DNA of 64,000 bases, from contig CM034546.1 in assembly GCA_020055645.1 (NCBI GenBank), positions 76,074,001 through 76,138,000 on the forward strand, given 5' to 3'. Under the pieces are notes generated by a model. The model was not told the origin of the DNA and did not search any database. It saw only the letters and a list, made by a program, of their open reading frames with translations. Of the stretch, positions 56,005 through 64,000 are shown piece by piece (positions within the stretch are counted from its first letter, which is position 1; the number at the start of each line of letters is the position of its first letter). The translations under genes and the position numbers were made by a program. The stretch comes from Tomocerus qinae. Taxonomy: Eukaryota; Arthropoda; Collembola; Entomobryomorpha; Tomoceridae.

Positions 56005-58392
56005 ATGGCACCTTTTATGTCCCTGTATCTAATATTACATTTAGTTAAATTTGTTGTAGGATGGAATCTAAAGGAATTGGCTATGATGGAGAAAGATTGT
56101 TTTATTAATATTTTACTATTTTATAACTATCAAAATTCGACAAAACCTGTTGAAATTTTGATTGATAATTTAGATCAAATTAAAACTCCATATACAATTA
56201 GAAATCAGTATTGTGAAAAACACTTTCCAGGATGCAACTCATCATATTTGTCTAGAAATATTAACTTCACGGCATTTCCAATAGATTTCAATACAAAATT
56301 CATCTGTGTCGCAAACTTTGTCGTTAATATGAATCCAAAGATATATTCTGATTTTAAAATAACTCTTTTCTCTTCGGAATTAGTTAAAACATTTGATCTT
56401 CACGAGCATGGTTTACAAAATGTTGAATACAACAATCTAGAATATTCATCTGTTTACTTGTTCGTAGATGATTTGGAGTTATATTCTAAAAAGCTAAAAT
56501 ACTATGCAAATGAAAGGTCATTGGAATTCATGTGGACAAACAATTGGTTTATGGTAGTTTTGGGAGATAGCGATAACCAAACGACACATTTTCTGTATCG
56601 TATTACGAATGACTACAAAGTAACTTCCGTTCAACGATCAAAATTTAATTCACTGGGAAACATTTTACGAAAAATCGCATTGAGATTCATCATCAAAAAC
56701 ATTGCAGACATATCATTATTTATTTTCCAAACGACTGACACCAAGTACTGTGGGCCACCACAACAGAATAAATATTTCCTAAAATCAAATACGCCGTCAA
56801 TTTCCATTTTTTCATTAATAGCTGAACAATTCCCAAATACTACCATTCATAACACACAAAAATGCCAATCCAAACAGCCCACTATGGTCAGGGACTACCT
56901 TCATATAACAATATACTTTCAAAACGATTACTTGGCAAATGGCCATTATTTGCCCGACGGTGCCCAAATTTTGACTGGTGAGGATTCCTATAATTTCATT
57001 TCGTGTACTATTTTGGAGGATGAAAGTCTATCGTTCGTGGGATACATTCGACCTTACCAGTCCTCTGCGTGGATAGCGATGGTCATCACGTTGTTTGTGA
57101 CAATTGCATTCGTCCAATGCACTCTTTACTTCCGAGACGAGGGGAATCTTCTTTTTGTGCTGATCTGTTATGCATATCTACTTGAAGTTAGCTATTCACT
57201 AACCAAACAGACGGAAAAACTGGGTTGGTTGAAATTAGTCATTGGCCCATTGCTGCTTATGTTTATCGTTCTCACTAATGCCTACAAGGGGATTGTCACT
57301 ACAGATTTGGTTGAACCCCGACCTGTAAAACTTATTGAATCAATTTTAGATTTGATTAACATCACTTATTTAAGTGCATTCAGTCCAGCCGATAAAGTGC
57401 ACATCAATGAAGACGGGAGTTTCAGTCACGTGCTACCTGATACTAAATATGAAATATTACGTCTATATGACTGTGATATGGAAAAGAGGAACATGAACGG
57501 AAGACTCCCGAAACATTTATGTTTAAAATTTATGCGCATGAATTATTTATACATTATAAAATCTTATTTTGCTAATGTTAGTGAACTTGTCATCAGTTCT
57601 GCTTTTGAATGGTGCAATTCCAACTCATTTTGTGCCAACCAATTCATAAACGGACCATCAAAGTCCATCTATTTTTACAGGGATAATAATAGGACAAAGC
57701 AAATGCAATTTGCGAATATCATACATAACTCGATCAAATTTCCTCCCGGATTTCCTACCGACAGTATCCATAAATGGATTTCCAAATGCAATAACTCCAT
57801 GTTCATTGACAAAAGTTCTAGACTTCACAAATTTTTGAATGACTCATTTTGGGATACAAAAATTGGCGGTGTTTCTGCACTGAAACCTTTGTATACTGGG
57901 ACACAAGAAAATTCTTTCATGCCTACGGAAACATGGACATTTTCATATGCTCCAAAGGCACCTTGGCTTGGGAGCTATTTTAAAGCCAGTCTCATGACTC
58001 TTATGCATTCTGGGTTATATCAAATATGGATGGATTATTATAACCGAAATAACTTCACACAATGCAGATCATGCTTTAGGAGGCTTGAGCCTCGACCATT
58101 AACATTTTACAATTCAAACGTCCTTACTATCTTTTATATTGCTATATTTCTCTTAGTTGTGCCTTTCATCCTGTTTGTACTGGAGATATTTTATCCCAAA
58201 AGACAATACTTATTTGGCAAATGGCATAACTTCAAAATAAACGTCATTGCGTTAGTAAAAATTGGAAAGGAAATTTTCAATATGCAGAAACATAAAATCT
58301 TAAATGTTTTTAAATATTATACTAACTTACCAAAAAGGAAGAACATCGTCAAAAGGGGAAAAGTGTTCTGGTTAAGTAATGGTCAACGCTAG
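56005..58392 (+). CDS. Divergent ionotropic receptor, intronless
   Basis: Uninterrupted frame of 795 residues, ATG at 56005. Short signal peptide (MAPFMSLYLILHLVKFVVG) followed by an N-terminal region of about 300 residues and the ligand-binding lobe S1. TM1 AWIAMVITLFVTIAFVQC near 353-370; pore and TM2 YAYLLEVSYSL and LVIGPLLLMFIVLTNAYKG; S2 lobe 430-700; TM3 VLTIFYIAIFLLVVPFILFV near 708-727. The C-terminal tail of about 65 residues is basic. Sequence order is that of IRs; the subfamily differs from the two-exon IRs at 38.7-45.3 kb. Likely a tuning receptor for chemical cues. Confidence 0.85.
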   Translation: MAPFMSLYLILHLVKFVVGWNLKELAMMEKDCFINILLFYNYQNSTKPVEILIDNLDQIKTPYTIRNQYCEKHFPGCNSSYLSRNINFTAFPIDFNTKFICVANFVVNMNPKIYSDFKITLFSSELVKTFDLHEHGLQNVEYNNLEYSSVYLFVDDLELYSKKLKYYANERSLEFMWTNNWFMVVLGDSDNQTTHFLYRITNDYKVTSVQRSKFNSLGNILRKIALRFIIKNIADISLFIFQTTDTKYCGPPQQNKYFLKSNTPSISIFSLIAEQFPNTTIHNTQKCQSKQPTMVRDYLHITIYFQNDYLANGHYLPDGAQILTGEDSYNFISCTILEDESLSFVGYIRPYQSSAWIAMVITLFVTIAFVQCTLYFRDEGNLLFVLICYAYLLEVSYSLTKQTEKLGWLKLVIGPLLLMFIVLTNAYKGIVTTDLVEPRPVKLIESILDLINITYLSAFSPADKVHINEDGSFSHVLPDTKYEILRLYDCDMEKRNMNGRLPKHLCLKFMRMNYLYIIKSYFANVSELVISSAFEWCNSNSFCANQFINGPSKSIYFYRDNNRTKQMQFANIIHNSIKFPPGFPTDSIHKWISKCNNSMFIDKSSRLHKFLNDSFWDTKIGGVSALKPLYTGTQENSFMPTETWTFSYAPKAPWLGSYFKASLMTLMHSGLYQIWMDYYNRNNFTQCRSCFRRLEPRPLTFYNSNVLTIFYIAIFLLVVPFILFVLEIFYPKRQYLFGKWHNFKINVIALVKIGKEIFNMQKHKILNVFKYYTNLPKRKNIVKRGKVFWLSNGQR

Positions 58393-58760
58393 TAATAATG
58401 CATTTTGTCCTAATAGTCCAATATAAAATAATACTTTATCTCTGCAGCCTACCATGCATGCTTAAATATAAATCTAAATAAATAGTTATTCTAAAGTATA
58501 CTTTTAACATGGTGTGGAGTTCATATTGTGTAACTATTTACTATGTTAGGCTTATAAACACATTTTAAATCGACATGCTAAATTAGATTTAGATGACACA
58601 GATACATTGGTATAGAAGAAATAAACGCAATGCAAATCTGTTTTCTCAAAATGGACTAATGTCTAACCATAACCATATCCAACAATTGACTTTTTTAATG
58701 TTTAAGTTAAGTATAATATTATAGTTTCCGCTCCTTTCTACTAAGATGATTTATACCCAG

Positions 58761-58819
58761 GTTTGTAGCATGGAATCTACATGAATTGGTTGTGATCGAG
58801 AAAGATTTGAGTTTTTGGG
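58761..58819 (+). pseudogene. Relic of an IR gene start
   Basis: The bases GTAGCATGGAATCTACATGA and those following encode VAWNLHELVVIEKDLSF, matching WNLKELAMMEKDCF of the 56005 gene and WNLNEVAVVEKNCF of the 59733 gene. No long frame follows. It suggests a third, almost deleted copy. Confidence 0.6.
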
Positions 58820-59732
58820 CATCAAACAGCAAAAACCGTTGGTTTTTCATGCGTTGTATGTCAGAGTTATCAGCTTGTTTTTTTAGACTACCTACAGATA
58901 TATGCACTGTCCTCTCGGATATCTAATGTGAAGTCACGTCTACATAAAAAATTCAGATACTTAGGTAAATATTACATTGTTCATATACATAGACTGAAGG
59001 ACAAATGGACTGGATAAAAGTTGGTTTAGGCTAGACTAAGGAATAATATTTTTTGCGGTCAGGTACATATTATTATTTTATTCTGACTTCTCTTCTACTT
59101 CTGAGCACCCGAAACTAGTAGAATTATTATATCTTGTTTGTCTGAGTTTGAATACCGTCTCCAGGATCCTTTTGCTTCAAACATTATGCTTATGCTACAA
59201 TCAATAGATAGTCTGTATATTCTATACAGTAGACAGTATAACTTAAAAACATTTAAAGTTACCAGCAAAATATGGTACTATAATATAATATTCAGCTTTC
59301 TTTTAAATTAACCTTCTTATGTAGCCACCAAGCCGTAGTGTTTTATTACACGAATTGGTGAGTTCTTCTAGTAGTCTAGAATTATAATTGTCATCTAAGT
59401 TAACATTATTCAGCTTACAACAGTCTTTTCCCAACAAATGAAGGTATATTATAATATTTCACTCATTTATAACACTCGAAGGATTATACATACAAGAGTA
59501 TGACTGTAATGTCCTCAAGACCCGTATGTTTGAATACCCTCTCCTGGATTTTCGTGTCAAGCATTATACCTCTATAATATCCATTGGGATCATACGTTTT
59601 ACCGTACACGTAGGGTTAAATTTAGTGATATAGGCATTTATATTCTTTTACCAGTATGATATAAGCATTGAAGTCAAAAATTAATATTTTCTCTAACTTC
59701 CCTGATAAGTTCAATATCTCAGGTGAACTAAA

Positions 59733-62152
59733 ATGGAGTTTATTAATTGTTTTCATCTACTATTATTTGTGGTAGTTAAAATAGTTTTAGGATGGAATCT
59801 TAATGAAGTGGCTGTGGTCGAGAAGAACTGTTTCATTAATATTTTTGTATTTTACGAATATCAATATTCTACTAAATTTGTTGAAACCCTGACTGACAAT
59901 TTAAGTCAAATTAAAATTCCATTTGCAATTAGAAATCTGCATTGTGAAACTCAGCTTCTAGAATGCAAATCCACAGTTAAATCTTTCTTGTTTTCAACTG
60001 CTGTCACTTTTCCCACAGATTTTATATCAAAATCTACTTGTGAGGCAAACTTTGTGGTTAACATTGATCATAAATTATTTTCTAACTTTACGTCGTATCA
60101 TGATTCAATTAATGCTATCAACAATAATTACATTGTTCTTCGCTATATTGCTTATCAATTAATTTATTATAGCAATCCTGAACATTCATCTGTTTACCTG
60201 TTTTTAGAAAAAGAAGACATTGAGTTTTATCGGTCCATAGCAAATTTTCCTGGACATAATAGCTTAATAAACGAACACATTTATATTCTGTTAAGAAAAA
60301 CCTGGTTTATAGTACTATTGGGAGATAATGATAACCAAAAGGTACATTTCCTATATTTCAATGGGCGTGACCACGAAATAGTAGAGCTAAAAATAATAAA
60401 ATACCATTTAAAGGGATACTATTTACGAAAAATAGCATTGAGATACTTTATTAAAGAGACCAATATATTTAATGAAATGATAATGATAATTAAGATGGAC
60501 AATGAAGTTACATACTGTAGCTCAGGGCAAAAAAATAATTATCTCAGAAATATAAATATCTTGTCAATTTCTATTTTTTCAATAATCTTTGAAAATATTC
60601 CCAATACTACTATTTATAACTCAGATACATGCCTTTATCGAAATCCTTCGTTGGGCATTTTATCTATTAATTTTCAAAAAGACAGGATGGAAGAATATTT
60701 TCCCTACGGTGCTCACACTTTGACTGGTGAGGATACCTATAACTTTATTTCGTGTACTATTTTAGAGGATGAAAGCCTCTCGTTCGTGGGATATATTCGA
60801 CCTTACCAGTCCTCTGCGTGGATAGCGATGATCATCACGTTGTTTGTGACGATTGCATTTGTCCAATGCACTCTCTACTTCCCAAACAAACGAATCTTCT
60901 TTTTGTGTTGATCTGTTATGCATATCTACTTGAAGTCAGCTATTCATTAACCAAACAGACGGACAAACTGGGTTGGTTAAAATTAGTCATTGGCCCATTG
61001 CTGCTTATGTTCATCGTTCTGACTAATGCCTACAAGGGGATTGTCACTACAGATTTAGTTGAACCCCGACTTGTAAAAATTATTGAATCAATTTTAGACT
61101 TGATTAACATCACCTATTTACGTGCATTCACTCCTCTAGGTCCAGAATATAGCAATGAACAGGGGAGTTTGCCTTATTTGTTGCCAGATACTGATTATGA
61201 AATATTGCGACAATATATTTGTGAAAAGGAAAAATATAAAAAGGAAGGAAGAACTCTGCCCTTTTATTTATGTTCAAAATTTATGTATGTACATTATATC
61301 ACTATACTAAAATCATATTTGGTGAATGTGAATGAATCTACTATCATTGCTGCGTTTGAATGGTGTAATTCTGATTCATTTTGTAAAAATTTTATAAAGG
61401 AACAGTCAAGTCCCTTATTTGGCAATAAACATTCACTCATGTATCATAAGACCTGGACTAAAACAGATGAACTATTGACATCAATCCAACAATCAACCAT
61501 ATTTCCACCAAGATTTCCAATCGACAGTATCCATAAATGGATTTCGAAATGTAACAACTCAATGTTCATTGACAAGAGTTCGAGACTTCATAGATTTTTG
61601 AATGATTCGTACTGGGATACAAAAATCGGTGGTGTCTCCGCACTAAAACCTCTGTATACTGGGACACAAGAAAATTCTTTCATGCCAACACAAATATGGA
61701 CGTCGTTAAATCAATTATCTGTACCATCACTCCATAGATTTTTTATAGACAGTTTAATGACACTGATACACTCTGGGCTGTTTCAGGTATGGGTGGATTA
61801 CAACAATAGACAAAATTTTACATTGTGCAGATCGTGCTTTCAGAGACTTGAGCCCCGCGCATTAACATTTTCCAACTCAAATGTTCTTACTATCTTTTGC
61901 ATTGCCATGATTGTCTTACTAACGCCTTTAATGATGTTTGTATTGGAAATATTTTATCCCAGTAGACAATATTTAGTCATCGGTTGGCAAAACTTCAAAA
62001 TTAAAGTCATTGAATTTGTCCACAATACAATTGAAATGTTTAGCTTACAGAAACGAAGATTCTTAAATTTTTGTAAAAACATTTTTATAAATGTAAGAAA
62101 TATTACCCAATGGAAAACGATATTTTGGTATAGACGTGGACAACGTCATTAA
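59733..62152 (+). pseudogene. Ionotropic receptor with one frameshift
   Basis: Frame 1 runs 59733-60911 (392 codons) and stops just after TM1; the matching frame (60818-62152) continues to the natural stop. Comparison with the 56005 gene shows one base missing between 60885 and 60900 (CCAAACAAACGAATCTTC against one base more in the other copy). Both halves are otherwise intact and cover all family segments: signal, S1, TM1 SAWIAMIITLFVTIAFVQC, TM2 LVIGPLLLMFIVLTNAYKG, S2 and TM3 VLTIFCIAMIVLLTPLMMF. So the gene is either very recently inactivated, segregating, or affected by an assembly error. Without the frameshift it would encode about 806 residues. Confidence 0.75.
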
Positions 62153-62991
62153 TATTGCGTTAGAAATAAAGAATTACACTTTGATTTATTTAACGGTTTA
62201 ACCACAATTTTACACAATTCTAAACAACCGAAATGAGTCGTTTCTTATAACATCAAAACAATAATAGAAATTAAAATAAGAAGGTTGAATGGTGGTGAGT
62301 CGTGATTGAATGGAAATGATTAGCGAAAGGGGACGTTTCGTAACGATCGTTATGTGGCAAATAGCATTTGAAAACTTCGAATACAAATTGGTTATGCTAT
62401 ATCGACAAACTAAACATTTTTTAGTAAAGTTAAGTATACTTTTTTACTACCCTCTTGATTCTTTTGGCAGTTGGCACACCTTTTTGTAGAATTAAATAAC
62501 AATACTGGGTAACTATCTATTCTTTAAAAATATTTATTCGTAAGTTGTACTTTGTACTCATCGAATTTGTACGGTTTTCCAAAATCCCTTGGGAATCTTA
62601 TTTTTCTGATTTAAAAGGGAGATTTTTGGTGACTGTGGGATTTTTTTTCAAAAATGGAGTCTTTCATTTTTCCCTGCTTTTGAAACTACGATCTACAGTT
62701 ATTATTTTGGTTTAGGAAATTCCTTTTATCAGGAAGTTGGGGCCACCGGTTGCAGCTAATTTATCCACCACTATATACATTAAAGTATTTTAATTTAAAT
62801 ATACTTTGTATTTACAAAATTAACATCACTGTCACTACTAAAGATAATCGTTTTCTTCGAGTTGCGCGGTGAAATTCGATATGTCGGTATGTATGTCAGT
62901 GTATGTACTATCGTGCATTAACACTCATGCGTTCTATGTGCAGTTCCTTTCTCGCTTTCATCACATCACAACTAAAAATGTGTGGCCTGTC
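62153..62991. other. Intergenic downstream of IR pseudogene
   Basis: AATAAA near 62165 probably ends the IR transcript. No gene in the rest. Confidence 0.4.
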
Positions 62992-63150
62992 AAATTCAAA
63001 TTCGTATTTATTTGAGTGCCAAAAAGTTCAAATCTTACAGAAAGAAATGTTTTAACAACAATCAGCACCGAAGGCAAGCCAGTTTCGTTACCTTACTCCC
63101 ATAATCAAAGCCGATTCGTACCCAGATCAATATCGAAAGTCAATATATAC
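62992..63150 (-). mobile_element. LINE 3' untranslated fragment, second copy
   Basis: The minus strand reads GGGTACGA...GGGAGTAAG...TTCGGTGCTGATTGT...GATTTGAACTTTTTGGCACT then AAATAAA and a TTGAATT tail, as at 17899-18040. The similarity continues weakly to about 63240. Confidence 0.7.
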
Positions 63151-63240
63151 ATTAACATTCATGAAATTTAATGTGTTAACCCACAGTAATTAGTATTTAG
63201 TTACTTAGTATTAGTAAAATTATAATGTCACATTTCTATA

Positions 63241-64000
63241 ATTCTTTGTCCAATGCTGTGACTGTGAGATGTGATTGGGGAAGTTTTTGTTCCTTTTGGT
63301 GCTTTCACCCATTTAATGTTTTCATATTTTGATTCGCTTTTGTTAAATTGAAACGGCGCAAGAAATAATGTTTTTAAATTTTATTCACAATTGTAATCAA
63401 TAAGTATCTATTTCATATGTTATCCTTAATGTTGAGTATATTCAATGTATATTTTAAATCGTAGTTTTTGTGCTGTGACATTTATAAGTAAAATTATAAG
63501 AGTACATCTTTACTTAGGCATTACATTACGTGAATAAGAAAGAGTAATATCGGCTGTTGTAGTAAGCTTGCGTTTAGAAGTGTTCCAGTTCGCTATTAAC
63601 TCTGGCTTGAAATATTTATAACCGTATAATACAATATCGATCCTCTGAAAAGTTCACCCCCGTAGCTTTATAAATTTTAATGTGAACCAATGTCTTTGAA
63701 GCCTTGCGTGAGCAATATAACCCGCTGTAAATCTGGCAGCCAACAGTGAAACGTTTTTTCCAATTAAACTTCAGGAATTAAGTTTTTATCATGATCCTGA
63801 TATTATATAGTACACAATAAATGCCAATACAATAACACAATGACTAATAATAAAAAACATTATACGGAGTTAAGTGCATTTCATTGACAGCAATTTTAAC
63901 TCATTTAAGTATAATTTAAAATACTTCCAAGTATTTTAAGTATAAGGCCTAATTTAATTATATTTATTATACTTGCTATTTAAGTATACCTGGTAACCTT
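63241..64000. other. Intergenic to window end
   Basis: AT-rich with no gene or repeat that I can support. Confidence 0.35.

Overview
The window looks like nuclear DNA of a small arthropod, most likely a springtail (Collembola). The reasons are: AT-rich DNA with short GT-AG introns; metazoan replication-dependent histone genes with 3' stem-loops; large, divergent, recently duplicated ionotropic-receptor (IR) genes and gustatory-receptor-like (GR) genes; a ZAD-like C2H2 zinc-finger gene; and many short DNA transposons. The species cannot be named from sequence alone. Multi-exon genes were assembled by hand from splice signals and phase, so exon borders are predictions.

Layout. 0.2-1.8 kb: a secreted two-module ricin-B-type lectin gene (-). 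3.1-7.2 kb: histones H3 (-), H2A (-) and H2B (+), each with TATA box, a shared upstream motif and a 3' stem-loop; a Mutator-like foldback element and a small hAT-type element lie between them. 8.2-11.0 kb: a GR gene (-) whose second exon is interrupted by a 1380-bp hAT-type element. 12.5-13.9 kb: two more short hAT-type elements. 14.5-15.4 kb: a small secreted eight-cysteine protein (+). 15.9-20.7 kb: a knottin-like peptide exon (-), several inverted-repeat elements, a LINE 3' end and a second Mutator-like foldback. 21.5-23.9 kb: Nup62 (+), nine coding exons. 24.9-30.3 kb: a broken second copy of the cysteine-rich gene, its two exons separated by 4.6 kb of satellites plus a zinc-knuckle gene. 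32.7-34.0 kb: a tandem LOTUS-domain protein. 35.4-37.6 kb: an eleven-finger C2H2 protein. 38.7-49.2 kb: a duplicated unit of an IR gene (-) followed by a small cytosolic protein gene (+), with a secreted-peptide gene inserted in the second unit. 49.8-50.1 kb: a GR terminal-exon fragment. 53.3-53.9 kb: a LURP-one-related (tubby-like) protein. 56.0-62.2 kb: a single-exon IR, a relic of another copy, and a third copy with one frameshift.

How it fits together. The histones form part of a replication-dependent cluster (no H4 or H1 here). Nup62, the LOTUS protein and the zinc-finger protein are ordinary cellular genes. Between them lies fast-evolving environmental-response content (IRs, GRs, lectin, cysteine-rich secreted peptides) shaped by tandem duplication, probable gene conversion, pseudogenization and short DNA transposons. 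No operon, CRISPR array or prokaryotic system is present. The most informative observations are the hAT-type insertion inside a GR exon with its 8-bp duplication, the two foldbacks with 9-bp duplications and shared cores, the motif common to three histone promoters, and the mosaic identity among IR copies.
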